NCBI GenBank assembly: GCA_003963305.1
Contig: RXJR01000009.1
Location: 124,001-188,000 of the forward strand
Length of the DNA: 64,000 nucleotides
Reading direction: 5' to 3'
Source of the DNA: Candidatus Melainabacteria bacterium
Lineage (GTDB): Bacteria; Cyanobacteriota; Vampirovibrionia; Obscuribacterales; Obscuribacteraceae
Shown piece by piece: positions 41,981 through 50,682 of this stretch. Every line of letters starts with the position of its first letter. Position 1 is the first letter of the stretch. The notes under the pieces were generated by a model. The model saw nothing but the letters and a program-made list of their open reading frames with translations. It was not told the DNA's origin and made no database searches. Both the position numbers and the translations under genes were made by a program.

Positions 41981-43759
41981 ATGCGATTGACACTCTCTAA
42001 AAAAGGTCTTTTGTTGATTCTATTGCCATTGCTGGTGCAGCTCTCTTGTTTTGTCGCTTACGATCGATTGCTTTCAAAGGCAGTCAGTCTCTATCAGAAG
42101 CAGATGCACAACACTCTCGTGATAGGGCATCTGAACTGGCTTGGAGTCCTTCTTTCTGTTTCGTCGCTGTCCGCAAATGGATACGCAGTGAGTGGCGATA
42201 AAGAATTTCTCGATGTCTACAGATCGGTTCGTGATGATACCAGGAGAGAACTAAAGGAGAACTCCGCTCTGTTTGCAGTCAGCGGTTATGAAAAGGATTA
42301 TGGACATCTGGCAGATCTGGCAGCAAAGTTGCATGGGCAGTTGGATTCAGTAGTCGCTGCCAATCAGTTCGGTCACAAAGGCGGAGATGTCGCTGTCAAT
42401 GCTGATGTGAAGGAACTCTGGAGAGACTTGTGGTTGACGCGTAAGACAATACTAGAGAAAGAACAGGTCAGAACACCGTTACGGCCAAAAGATGTTCCGG
42501 ATGCATTCTCTTCGCTCAGAATCTTGACTAATTCAGGAATAGTTCTCAGCATCGCCATCGCCATCGGTGTCATGCTCTTCTACTCCCAGGACATTGCTCG
42601 CCGATTGCGCACTATGATGGAAAACGTCTCGCGCTTGCCTGCGGGCAAACCGCTGCTTGAACGTGTTGAAGGTAATGACGAAATAGCCACGTTCGATTCT
42701 TCCTTCCACGATATGGCTAAAGCTCTGGCTGAAGCCAGGGAGAAAGAGCGGGCTATCCTGGATAATGCTATTGATATCATCTGTGCCCTTGACTCCGGTG
42801 GACGGTTTACCCAGGTGAGCAAATCGGTGTTCGCGGGCTGGGGACGAGAGCAGGAGCAAGTGCTGCGCAGCACCGCATTTGATGTTATTAAAGCGGAGCA
42901 TCATGATACATTTCGAACGGCTCTCGAACGTGCTTTAAGCACTGGTGAAAAAATTCACTGTGATGTCCAATTAGCAGGCCCTGAGCAAACTGATGTTCTC
43001 TGGACTGGAGCCTGGTCAGCTGAGAATCAGAGTTTCTATTGCGTCGTTCATGATGTGACAAAGGAGCGCGAGATAGAGCGCATGAAACGCGATTTCGTCG
43101 CCATGATCAGTCATGACTTGCGCAGTCCGCTCATGTCCGTTCAAGTGTTTCTTCAGCTTCTAAGTTCGGATCATTTCGGCGAAATGCCCGACCAGGTAAC
43201 AAGGCGCTCTAAAATGTCAGCCTCAGATATGGCCCGCTTGATCAATTTGATCAATAACTTGCTTGACATAGATCGCCTTGAGGAAGGGCAGATGAAAATC
43301 TTCCGCGAAAAGGTTGAAGTGTCTAAGCTTTTTGAACGCAGCTGCGAGTCGGTTGATTCTCTTGCTGAGCGCGCTTGCATCAAACTTGCAGTGGCTGATT
43401 CTACCGACGAAATAGAAGTGGACGAAGGTCTGATTATTCAAGTTTTGGTCAACCTTCTCTCCAATGCCATTAAGTTTTCTCCGTCGAACACGGTGGTTTC
43501 GTTGGAGTACAGGCGAGAAAATGAGCAGGCATATTTCGCTGTTGTAGACCAGGGAAGGGGCATTCCAAAAGATCAGCTCGCTCTCGTTTTTGAGCGGTTC
43601 AAACAGGTCGACGAAAAGGACGATGCACGCAAAAAAAAGGGCAGCGGGCTTGGACTGACGATATGCAAGCGAATCATCGAAGCGCACGGCGGCACAATCG
43701 GGGTCGAAAGTGAAAAAGGCGCAGGCAGCACTTTCTGGTTCAGAATCCCGTTGTCATAA
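41981..43759 (+). CDS. membrane sensor histidine kinase with PAS domain
   Basis: 592 residues from the ATG at 41981. Helix 1 (8-27), an extracytoplasmic all-helical sensor (30-180) of CHASE3/four-helix type, helix 2 (184-202), a HAMP-like linker (203-255), a PAS domain (256-360), HisKA with H378 in MISHDLRSPL, and a HATPase domain with NLLSNAIKFS, DQGRGIP and GSGLGLTIC. All catalytic boxes are intact. The last 20 nt overlap the 3' end of the convergent TadG-like gene. Signal unknown. Confidence 0.93.
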   Translation: MRLTLSKKGLLLILLPLLVQLSCFVAYDRLLSKAVSLYQKQMHNTLVIGHLNWLGVLLSVSSLSANGYAVSGDKEFLDVYRSVRDDTRRELKENSALFAVSGYEKDYGHLADLAAKLHGQLDSVVAANQFGHKGGDVAVNADVKELWRDLWLTRKTILEKEQVRTPLRPKDVPDAFSSLRILTNSGIVLSIAIAIGVMLFYSQDIARRLRTMMENVSRLPAGKPLLERVEGNDEIATFDSSFHDMAKALAEAREKERAILDNAIDIICALDSGGRFTQVSKSVFAGWGREQEQVLRSTAFDVIKAEHHDTFRTALERALSTGEKIHCDVQLAGPEQTDVLWTGAWSAENQSFYCVVHDVTKEREIERMKRDFVAMISHDLRSPLMSVQVFLQLLSSDHFGEMPDQVTRRSKMSASDMARLINLINNLLDIDRLEEGQMKIFREKVEVSKLFERSCESVDSLAERACIKLAVADSTDEIEVDEGLIIQVLVNLLSNAIKFSPSNTVVSLEYRRENEQAYFAVVDQGRGIPKDQLALVFERFKQVDEKDDARKKKGSGLGLTICKRIIEAHGGTIGVESEKGAGSTFWFRIPLS

Positions 43760-45569
43760 ATTTGTCTATCTGACACGGCGTCATGAATTTCTCTTTGTGA
43801 AAAGCTATCTCACCTGCCATTCCGTCGCTGGCGTAAGTTGGTCTCAATTCACCGGCGTTCGCTGCTGTTTTCTGGGGCTGTCCTGGTTGTGGTGCATTCG
43901 CCCCTCCAGGTGGTTTAGGCGTCGATGTCTGTGGTTGAATCAGATTTAGTTTGAAGAAGTAGTATGCTGAGCCGCCGAAACGTCCATCCCAGGTATAGGA
44001 GTTGTATCGTCCACGAGGCAAGCCCAGTGATCCTAAGATGGGCGGATTTTGGCTGGAACTCGTTAAAATCGCATTGCTCATTCTCGTGTCAACAATTGGC
44101 TCGCCGCCGTGCTTGCCACCGCTTGCGGTGCCACTGCGGTAGACGTTGTCGATGAAAGTTACGTCGAAGGGATAACCCCTGCTTGTAGCCAGAAATGGTT
44201 TCAGCGAAGTGGCACAGATTTGCTGATCGCTCAAGACTCCATAGATTCTGGGATTCGTTTCAAGCGAGCGTTTCTTGATCCACCCTTTGCTGGAGCCTGT
44301 GGAATAAAAGGTATAGACATTGATAAAGCCAAGATCGTTTGAGGCAAACGATGGAGCGATGGCGTCGGTTTGCATATCTACAACCGCTTTGACGTTCACT
44401 GCCGGTCCGCCCCGACGCAGCCAGTCGTAAAATACCCTGGACCACATTTGAGCTGCAGAAGGTGCCCAACCGACTGTGGTGCCGCCCAGTTTTCCCTGTG
44501 GGTAATCGTCACCAGATGTGGTGGTGCGTATGGCCAGCGCTGTTGTGTTTAAAATCGGATCTGTTCTAAAGTCTGCTACTTTCCCCAGTTCGCCCAATTT
44601 CCCATCGGGAAAGGAAACGAACAGCGCCCCCGGCGCGTTATGCGGCTCAGGAGGTGTTCCACATTGTGCGCATGCTGTGACGTGCACCACGTGCTTCCCT
44701 TCTGAGCCCGGAGTGTTGTTGCCCATATACTGTTCGTCTGCTTCGGCTCGGACTATGCTTGGCACAAAGTAGGGCAAACCCGGATCGAGTTGGAATTTGG
44801 AATGGTCAACCAGAAATATACTGTCGTGAATGGCAGCAAAAACGAAGTCTTTTCCGGAATAAGGAACGTTGATGTAGGCTCGATAGAAGTTATTTTCTTG
44901 TGCTGAGGCAGGCGTAAATGCGTAGGTGCTCGGCAGAGGAGTTTGTGTATTGGTGCGAGAACCGGGAATGCAACCAATTGAAATCTTGAGTGAACCGGGT
45001 ATGAGCGTCGCGCCGTTACCGCCCATCCTCACAATATTGGCGTTGTAGGCGTTTGTAGCTTCCGCGATTACATCAATCGCTTGACCTTCACGATCAAATT
45101 GTTGATGTCCATTTGCGGCCGCTTGCAGGGACTGGATTAATCTGTCCTTTGCACCCATTAAAGATTGATAGTCGGCATCGGCAAACTGTCTCATCGACTG
45201 ATCGCCAATAGTATCAGCTACGATCATGTCCAGTCTGATTGTTGCAAGCAAGTCGTTAAAACTGCGCACCGGCAGTGCATAGCCATCAGATGCGGTGAGA
45301 CCTTTTCCCTTCGCTGCCGAATCAGTGAGCGAGATGTAGCCAAACTGAGGATCGTTGACGACTATACTGCTCATAGCCCGAGCCGCTGCCAGTGCGGCTG
45401 CTTGGGTGGCCGTTGTTTGTTCCTGGTGGGTGCCCAGCATTGATGTGAAACGCCAGCTAAAGACGGCCAGAACTAGAACGATTCCTCCAAGCGTTACCAG
45501 CAAGAGTGGAAGAATGCCACCACCGTTCTTGTTGCGGATAGTTCGTGCCCATGGGTATTTCATGGTCAT
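43740..45569 (-). CDS. TadG-like pilus-associated membrane protein
   Basis: 609 residues. N-terminal membrane helix (19-40) followed by THQEQTTATQAAALAAARAMSS, the pattern of TadG/TadE-type pseudopilins (hydrophobic helix, then an AADAAALA-like stretch). A large extracytoplasmic part with several Cys (CAQCGTPPEP) and a Pro/Gln-rich end follows. It starts 2 nt after the TadE-like lectin gene, so they form an operon. Tad pili need TadA-C and TadZ genes, not present here. TadG assignment rests on the N-terminus only. Confidence 0.6.
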   Translation of the reverse strand: MTMKYPWARTIRNKNGGGILPLLLVTLGGIVLVLAVFSWRFTSMLGTHQEQTTATQAAALAAARAMSSIVVNDPQFGYISLTDSAAKGKGLTASDGYALPVRSFNDLLATIRLDMIVADTIGDQSMRQFADADYQSLMGAKDRLIQSLQAAANGHQQFDREGQAIDVIAEATNAYNANIVRMGGNGATLIPGSLKISIGCIPGSRTNTQTPLPSTYAFTPASAQENNFYRAYINVPYSGKDFVFAAIHDSIFLVDHSKFQLDPGLPYFVPSIVRAEADEQYMGNNTPGSEGKHVVHVTACAQCGTPPEPHNAPGALFVSFPDGKLGELGKVADFRTDPILNTTALAIRTTTSGDDYPQGKLGGTTVGWAPSAAQMWSRVFYDWLRRGGPAVNVKAVVDMQTDAIAPSFASNDLGFINVYTFYSTGSSKGWIKKRSLETNPRIYGVLSDQQICATSLKPFLATSRGYPFDVTFIDNVYRSGTASGGKHGGEPIVDTRMSNAILTSSSQNPPILGSLGLPRGRYNSYTWDGRFGGSAYYFFKLNLIQPQTSTPKPPGGANAPQPGQPQKTAANAGELRPTYASDGMAGEIAFHKEKFMTPCQIDKFMTTGF

Positions 45570-45571
45570 GA

Positions 45572-46753
45572 CTAATTAGTAAGAAAGACGGTCACTTGCT
45601 GTTGACCTGAGTTGTTGTAAAAGCCGAGAGGACCATCGTTCAAGCGTAAGTAGAGGCGACCGCTTTCAACCGGCGAGTAGTTGAGGAAGTCTTTGCCGAC
45701 CCGGAACAACTCTCCTGTTCTCGTTACTCGGCCGATCATTACGCCTGTCGGCATGCCGAAGTTAGGCGATACTGTTGGTGCGCCGTCCGCATCGTAGGGT
45801 GGGAAGGCGCCGGGACCCGCGTGGCTCCAGGCTCCCATGGCGTGAAAGTTCCATGCCACCGAAACTCGATTATCAGGACCGACGTCTATTCCCGTATCGA
45901 ACCAGTTATCGTCGTCGTTTGGTGAGTATGGTGCTGGTCCCTGACCCGTAATGATCATGTCTTTCTGTTCCAATATCGTTTGCCCGACCAGGGGCACGAA
46001 GATTAACGGTTGTGGATAGTTCCAGCCGCCCAGTTGGAAGCCACCGCTATTGGTGCCACTGCCGGGTACGATGCCTGTTCCTGAAGGGGCGGTGGTGCCG
46101 GCATTCGGATCAGCGCCTGCGCCGATGGCCAGTCGTTCAGGCTGTTCCAGGGCAATGTTTGTGGAGACTTGAATGGTCGCTGGTCTGCCGCAGCCGGGAA
46201 TGTCTTTCAACAAGGGAATGCCGGTGAGCGGAACCAATGGACCCATTTCGTAGGTCAGACGGGCTGCGCACTCATATATGTTGACGTCTGATTCGATTTG
46301 TTTGGAGCCCGGAGGTCTTTGAATGCCCAGGTTGGGTCCAATCACCGATGTGCTACCTGTGGCGATTTGAGTGACATTGATGAAGAGGTCTGCGCCGCAG
46401 CCGTTGTAACCTCCGACCGGTTTTAAGTGAGCAAAACGTCCCAGACCCGAATCTGCCAGCCCTGTGACGGCGTTTTGCATCTCGAACAAGGCACTGTCGA
46501 TGCTATTGGCGGTAGCTGCCTTGAAGCTTGCTTGCCGGCTGGCAAGAGTTATTGCGGCATAGCTGGCTGTCGTTGCTACAAGGTCAATCAGGCAGAAAAC
46601 TACCATGACGATTACGACCAGGGCCACGACGAATTCAGCAACACCGGCCGAACCTGCCTGATCTCGCCAGCGCCTGCAACGCATTGAGCGAAGCAGCAAA
46701 CCGCCAGGCTGAGGCAGTCGAACCGCGGAAAGTGTAATTTCCTTACGTTTCAA
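45572..46753 (-). CDS. TadE-like pseudopilin fused to a LecA-type lectin domain
   Basis: 393 residues from a TTG; a later ATG at 46684 (residue 24) is an alternative and neither has a clear ribosome binding site. GSAGVAEFVVALVVIVMVVF (34-53) is the TadE-type helix with its conserved Glu40. A variable region rich in Gly/Pro follows. Residues about 240-393 read like the PA-IL (LecA) galactophilic lectin fold: NWFDTGIDVGPDNRVSV, GAWSHAG, GVMIGRV, GRLYLRLNDGP, YNNSGQQQVTV. In LecA this region binds calcium and sugar. The fusion would place a lectin at a pilus or on the cell surface. Confidence 0.7.
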   Translation of the reverse strand: MKRKEITLSAVRLPQPGGLLLRSMRCRRWRDQAGSAGVAEFVVALVVIVMVVFCLIDLVATTASYAAITLASRQASFKAATANSIDSALFEMQNAVTGLADSGLGRFAHLKPVGGYNGCGADLFINVTQIATGSTSVIGPNLGIQRPPGSKQIESDVNIYECAARLTYEMGPLVPLTGIPLLKDIPGCGRPATIQVSTNIALEQPERLAIGAGADPNAGTTAPSGTGIVPGSGTNSGGFQLGGWNYPQPLIFVPLVGQTILEQKDMIITGQGPAPYSPNDDDNWFDTGIDVGPDNRVSVAWNFHAMGAWSHAGPGAFPPYDADGAPTVSPNFGMPTGVMIGRVTRTGELFRVGKDFLNYSPVESGRLYLRLNDGPLGFYNNSGQQQVTVFLTN

Positions 46754-46899
46754 TTGATATTTGACCGTAGTACGAAGGTTTTAAAGGGTTCTATGAAAAT
46801 ACTGGAAAAGACGCAGTGTTGTCAAGTTAGAAAACCTAGCGCAGGTATTTGGTGTATCCGTTAGCCAGGTAATGTTTTGATTAACGAGATCTGGTCTGC

Positions 46900-46923
46900 G
46901 TTGCCACTATATACAGTGGCAAC
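46900..46923. promoter_or_regulatory. 9-bp perfect palindrome
   Basis: GTTGCCACT and AGTGGCAAC around ATATAC. It lies about 150 nt upstream of the TadE-like gene and 135 nt after the end of the TPR gene, both on the minus strand. Without a T-tract it looks more like an operator than a terminator. Confidence 0.5.
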
Positions 46924-46960
46924 ACTCAGCTCTCGTTTAGTCTTGCGCCGTTCAGTTTCG

Positions 46961-47010
46961 CATTCGCTACTTAAGCTTTGCATTTGCTACTTAAGCTTTG
47001 TATTTGCTTG
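46961..47010. repeat. 2.5 x 20-bp tandem repeat
   Basis: Units at 46961-46980 and 46981-47000 (CATTTGCTACTTAAGCTTTG type) plus a partial copy. They lie just beyond the stop of the TPR gene whose own last codons are a 21-bp repeat. Confidence 0.85.
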
Positions 47011-47057
47011 TGCGGTCTTGCATGCACTCGTGCAACTTCCGCATTTATTCATTCAGT

Positions 47058-47906
47058 TCACTCATTCATTTCATTCTGTTTCTCGTTCATTTCATTCTGT
47101 TTCTCGTTCAGTTGCTTTTTCAAAGTCGCTACTTCAGTGCGATTCGCTTCAGCTGGAGCGAGTTTTAGAAAGGTCGACAACTCCTGTTCGGCCGATTTTT
47201 TGTCGCCTGAATCAGCCAGCAACATCGCCAGGTTCAAATGCACGGCGGCACGTTTGTTTCCGAGCAAAATGGATTTCTGGTATTCAGATATTCCTTCACG
47301 CTTAATTTTGGCCGCACTCTTTGTGTCCTCTTCAGGTAATTGAGAAAGCGCCCAGGCTAGGTTGTAGTGCGCATCCGAGTCTTGCGGAAATTCATGAACG
47401 CCTCGGCGAGCGGTTTTGGCCAGTTTCTCGAACTGGTTCTGGTGCCTGAGCAGTCTTAGAAGTGGTCCATAAGCTGCTTTTCGAGTTTCTGCTGGTGCGT
47501 TTTTGACGTCCAGGGCCATTTCGAACTGCATAATCGCAGCCTTTTCGTCTCGATTGGCATCAAGAAAGTGCGCCAGGGCGAGGCGAGCATCGGCGTTATT
47601 GGGCTCGAACACAGTGGCTTCCCGGGCCCGGTGAATCGCTTCATCAAGATCGCCGGCTGCTTCGTATGCCTGAGCTGCCTTAATCAAGATGCTGACATCT
47701 GATCGATGGGTGGCAATTGCCAGTTTGTATAGCCGGCAGGCGTTCTGAAAGTGCCCCTGGCTCATTTCTCTGTCAGCTTCAGCTTCGGCAGAATCGCCGT
47801 AAACCTGCGCTGCGCAAAGCATTCCGGTCAGGATGGCAATCGGGAGGGTGAAAAATATCCTGCGCTTTGGTCTATCTATATATAAAGACTTTCTCTGAGC
47901 TTTCAC
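47058..47906 (-). CDS. secreted TPR protein
   Basis: 282 residues from a GTG. Residues 16-38 are a signal peptide (basic start, hydrophobic core, VYG cleavage region), then about five TPR units (GHFQNACRLYKLAIA, DLDEAIHRAREATVFEPNN, later HYNLAWALSQLP and HLNLAMLLADSGD). The last 21 residues are a tandem EKQNEMN repeat from a 21-bp DNA repeat (47070-47111). Probably a periplasmic scaffold. The start lacks a clear ribosome binding site. Confidence 0.75.
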   Translation of the reverse strand: MKAQRKSLYIDRPKRRIFFTLPIAILTGMLCAAQVYGDSAEAEADREMSQGHFQNACRLYKLAIATHRSDVSILIKAAQAYEAAGDLDEAIHRAREATVFEPNNADARLALAHFLDANRDEKAAIMQFEMALDVKNAPAETRKAAYGPLLRLLRHQNQFEKLAKTARRGVHEFPQDSDAHYNLAWALSQLPEEDTKSAAKIKREGISEYQKSILLGNKRAAVHLNLAMLLADSGDKKSAEQELSTFLKLAPAEANRTEVATLKKQLNEKQNEMNEKQNEMNE

Positions 47907-47989
47907 GGAGGCTAAAGTTGTTCCATTGAAACTTTTATACGAGATCTAAGAGTTCTTGACGATCAATATCAGGTTCTGTTGCAAAGAGT

Positions 47990-49141
47990 CTAGCGCGTTT
48001 GTGCCGCGGCTCTGGCTTCTTGATCTTGTTCGTGCAGCACGATCTGTTTTTCGAAGTATTCCTTGAAGGTTCCATTCAAAATTGCCTCTCGGCACTCGAC
48101 TGCCTGGCGAATCAAGTGATGGATGTTGTGAATCGACAGTAATGTTCCACCCGCTTGCTCTCTGACCCGGAAGAGATGGTGCAGGTACGCCTTCGTATGC
48201 ATCTTGCATGTGAAGCATTCGCAATCGTCTTCAAGCGGGGTGAAGTCTTTGTTGTACTTTGATGTGCGCAGCGAGATGCGTCCCTGCCTGGTAAAGGCAG
48301 CGCCATGTCTAGCCAGGCGAGTCGGCGAAACACAGTCGAACATGTCGATACCGCATCTGATGGCATAAGAGATATCCCATGGTGTGCCTACGCCCATCAG
48401 ATAGCGAGGTTTGTCAGTGGGCAGAAGCGGCGTTGTGTATTTGACGATGCGCTCTATAGTGCTTCGATCTTCGCCGACCGCCACGCCTCCGATTGCAAAT
48501 CCCGGCAGGTCAAAGCCTGTCACAGCATCAACAGATCGGGCGCGCAGTTCTTCATACATACTGCCTTGCACGATGCCGAACAGAGCCTGGTCGTCTTTAC
48601 GGGCGTGATGCTCGACGCATTTCTCGAGCCATCTATGTGTACGCTCCATTGATGCCAGCGCTTCATCGTATGTAGCGGGATTCTTCACGCAATCATCGAA
48701 AGCCATGATGATATCGGCACCGATGTAGTTTTGAATTTCCATCGATTTAGCCGGTCCGATGAAGTGTTCTCGACCGGTACGATGATCTTTGAAGAAAACC
48801 CCGTCTTCTGTTATCCGGCGCAACATGTCCAGGCTGAATACCTGAAATCCGCCTGAGTCGGTCAAAATCGGTTTATCCCAGCTGATGAACTTGTGGAGAC
48901 CGCCGGCTTCTCGCACCAATTCGTGGCCCGGTCGCAGATATAGATGGTAGGAGTTGCTCAGAACGATTTGCGCATCGCAATTTCGTACCTGGTCGAAAGT
49001 TACGGCTTTCAATGCACCGTTAGTTCCAACCGGCATGAAAACTGGCGTTTCGACGACACCGTGTGGTGTCGTGAATCGTCCGGCTCGTGCGCCAGACCAG
49101 GGACAAACCGCTTCCAGCTCGAATTTCAGGGCAGTGCTCAT
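47990..49141 (-). CDS. tgt: tRNA-guanine transglycosylase
   Basis: 383 residues from the ATG at 49141; a TTG five codons earlier is possible, neither has a strong ribosome binding site. Exchanges guanine for the queuosine precursor preQ1 at position 34 of Asp, Asn, His and Tyr tRNAs. DSGGFQVFS carries the catalytic proton acceptor, FDCVSPTRLARHGAAFT the nucleophile region, and CECFTC with a later His binds zinc. Typical length. It is separated from pspA by a terminator. Confidence 0.95.
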   Translation of the reverse strand: MSTALKFELEAVCPWSGARAGRFTTPHGVVETPVFMPVGTNGALKAVTFDQVRNCDAQIVLSNSYHLYLRPGHELVREAGGLHKFISWDKPILTDSGGFQVFSLDMLRRITEDGVFFKDHRTGREHFIGPAKSMEIQNYIGADIIMAFDDCVKNPATYDEALASMERTHRWLEKCVEHHARKDDQALFGIVQGSMYEELRARSVDAVTGFDLPGFAIGGVAVGEDRSTIERIVKYTTPLLPTDKPRYLMGVGTPWDISYAIRCGIDMFDCVSPTRLARHGAAFTRQGRISLRTSKYNKDFTPLEDDCECFTCKMHTKAYLHHLFRVREQAGGTLLSIHNIHHLIRQAVECREAILNGTFKEYFEKQIVLHEQDQEARAAAQTR

Positions 49142-49160
49142 GGCGTAAATATACAAACAA

Positions 49161-49186
49161 AATGGGCGCCGTTACCAGCGCCCATT
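49161..49186 (-). terminator. pspA terminator
   Basis: A perfect 9-bp stem (49161-49169 with 49178-49186), 8-nt loop, followed on the minus strand by TTGTTTGTATATTT. It lies 23 nt after the pspA stop and within 20 nt of the tgt start, so tgt needs either readthrough or a promoter squeezed into the hairpin region. Confidence 0.85.
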
Positions 49187-49208
49187 AAGAGAATCTGCGT
49201 GGAGAAGA

Positions 49209-49964
49209 CTAAACTTCGTCTTCTTCTTTCACATATTTCGCGTCAACTGTGATGTCTCCATCACCTTTGGTTTCGATTAGAACCGGCTCTTTAACGCTGA
49301 TTTTGTTGTCTGCCTTGCCCATAGATTGCTTCAAGGCGAGCAGTTCCATCTCGACGTCTGACTTTCCTTCAAAGTTCTTGAATTGTTTATCCAGACTGTC
49401 AGTGCTCAGCTCAGCCAGGGCAGCAGCTTTGGCTTCGCGCTCCTGGACTTTTGTTTCCATCTTTTCAATAACTGACATGGCGCCTGAGGAGGTCGTTTTG
49501 GACAAGATCTCATTGGCTTTCGAAGTGGCTTGAGCTGCCTTGTCACGAGCAATAAGAACTTGTTTCTTGGTGTAAGCCTTCTGCACTTCAGCTTCGAGGT
49601 CGGTCAGTCTCTGACGCAGCGTCACTGTCGACTCTCTCTGCGACTTGAGCTGTGTTTCCAGGTCAGTGGCAGCCTGCACATACTGTTGACGGCGTTGTAG
49701 CGCTTGTTTGGCCAGGTCGTCGTTGCCCTGCTGAACCGCCATTGCGGCGCGATTTTGCCAGGTTTCAGCCTGGTCTTTATTCTTCTGAAGTTGCTGCTCG
49801 AGCTGCTTTTCGGTGGCAATTGCCTGAGCCACTGCCTGCCTCACCTGAATCAAATTGGATTGCAAATCCTGATAGGTTTGCTCCAGCATGATCTGGGGGT
49901 CTTCCATCTTTCCCAAAATCGCGTTGAACATAGCCCTGAACAAGTTACCGAGGCGTTCGAACAT
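49209..49964 (-). CDS. pspA: phage-shock protein A / Vipp1 family
   Basis: 251 residues, AAGGAG 9 nt before the ATG. An ESCRT-III-related protein that coats and repairs membranes. Amphipathic helix alpha-0/1 begins MFERLGNLFRAMFNAIL, followed by DPQIMLEQ (the PspA start signature) and a long coiled-coil hairpin with WQNRAAMAVQQGNDDLAKQAL at 69-89. A charged tail (EPVLIETKGDGDITVDAKYVKEEDE) ends the protein, as in PspA rather than the longer plant/cyanobacterial Vipp1 tail. A fragment of this protein is encoded separately at 13810. Confidence 0.92.
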   Translation of the reverse strand: MFERLGNLFRAMFNAILGKMEDPQIMLEQTYQDLQSNLIQVRQAVAQAIATEKQLEQQLQKNKDQAETWQNRAAMAVQQGNDDLAKQALQRRQQYVQAATDLETQLKSQRESTVTLRQRLTDLEAEVQKAYTKKQVLIARDKAAQATSKANEILSKTTSSGAMSVIEKMETKVQEREAKAAALAELSTDSLDKQFKNFEGKSDVEMELLALKQSMGKADNKISVKEPVLIETKGDGDITVDAKYVKEEDEV

Positions 49965-50267
49965 TGATTGACAACTCCTTCCAAGTGGACTTTGGTCGCT
50001 AGGGTCTGATGATCTCAGTTGTTAGCATTAGTTAAATAAGCATAGCAAACCCTAACTTCTCTTATGCCCACTATTGAGCGCTCTGATCCTCTTTTGGGCA
50101 GCGAAAATAACCCGGCGTCTGCTGGAATCGCGCAACCGTGCCATTCGACGCTTGCAAAGCGCACTCAGTCACGAAAAACGTACAAAGTAACGAATTTCGC
50201 CTACGATAGTAGTGGGGCGATGAGCCAGGTGGGAACTTCCCAGTTTTTATGGACATTTGAGGCATTC

Positions 50268-50492
50268 ATGGCACTGATTCCGAAGGACATAGCAGACCAG
50301 CTGGCAGGTGCGGGTGAGTCGGTGCTGGCTATCGCCGTTCTGGTCGGTCTGGGCGCCTGGGGCGGTTTCTGGTTGGACGGCAAGTTGGATACTGCTCCCT
50401 GGTTGGCGATTGTTCTATCGCTTCTCGGTATGTGTCTTGGTTTATGGCGTATGGTGGCGAAGGCCCTGGCTGCTGACAAATCAAGCAAGTAG
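50268..50492 (+). CDS. atpI: ATP synthase protein I (AtpI/AtpZ-like)
   Basis: 74 residues from an ATG with GAGG 5 nt upstream; the frame extends further up, but that part looks non-coding. Two membrane helices (about 15-35 and 42-62) with the GLGAWGGFWLDGKLDTAPWLAIV pattern of the AtpI/AtpZ family, which assists c-ring assembly or magnesium uptake. It heads the ATP synthase cluster, as in many bacteria. Confidence 0.8.
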   Translation: MALIPKDIADQLAGAGESVLAIAVLVGLGAWGGFWLDGKLDTAPWLAIVLSLLGMCLGLWRMVAKALAADKSSK

Positions 50493-50682
50493 GTTGCGTT
50501 GTTTTACTAGTTTGGTGCAGCGGCATCAGAAACGAAATAGATTCTGATAGCCTTTATGTGCTGCGACTTGCATCTGGTATCATTCCTGGTCGAAGCGGCC
50601 TGGTCAGGCAGCCTCAGTCGCAGCTTGGCTGCAAAGACGATCCTGGGATATATCAACGGACATTCGGCGGGACCACATCTAG

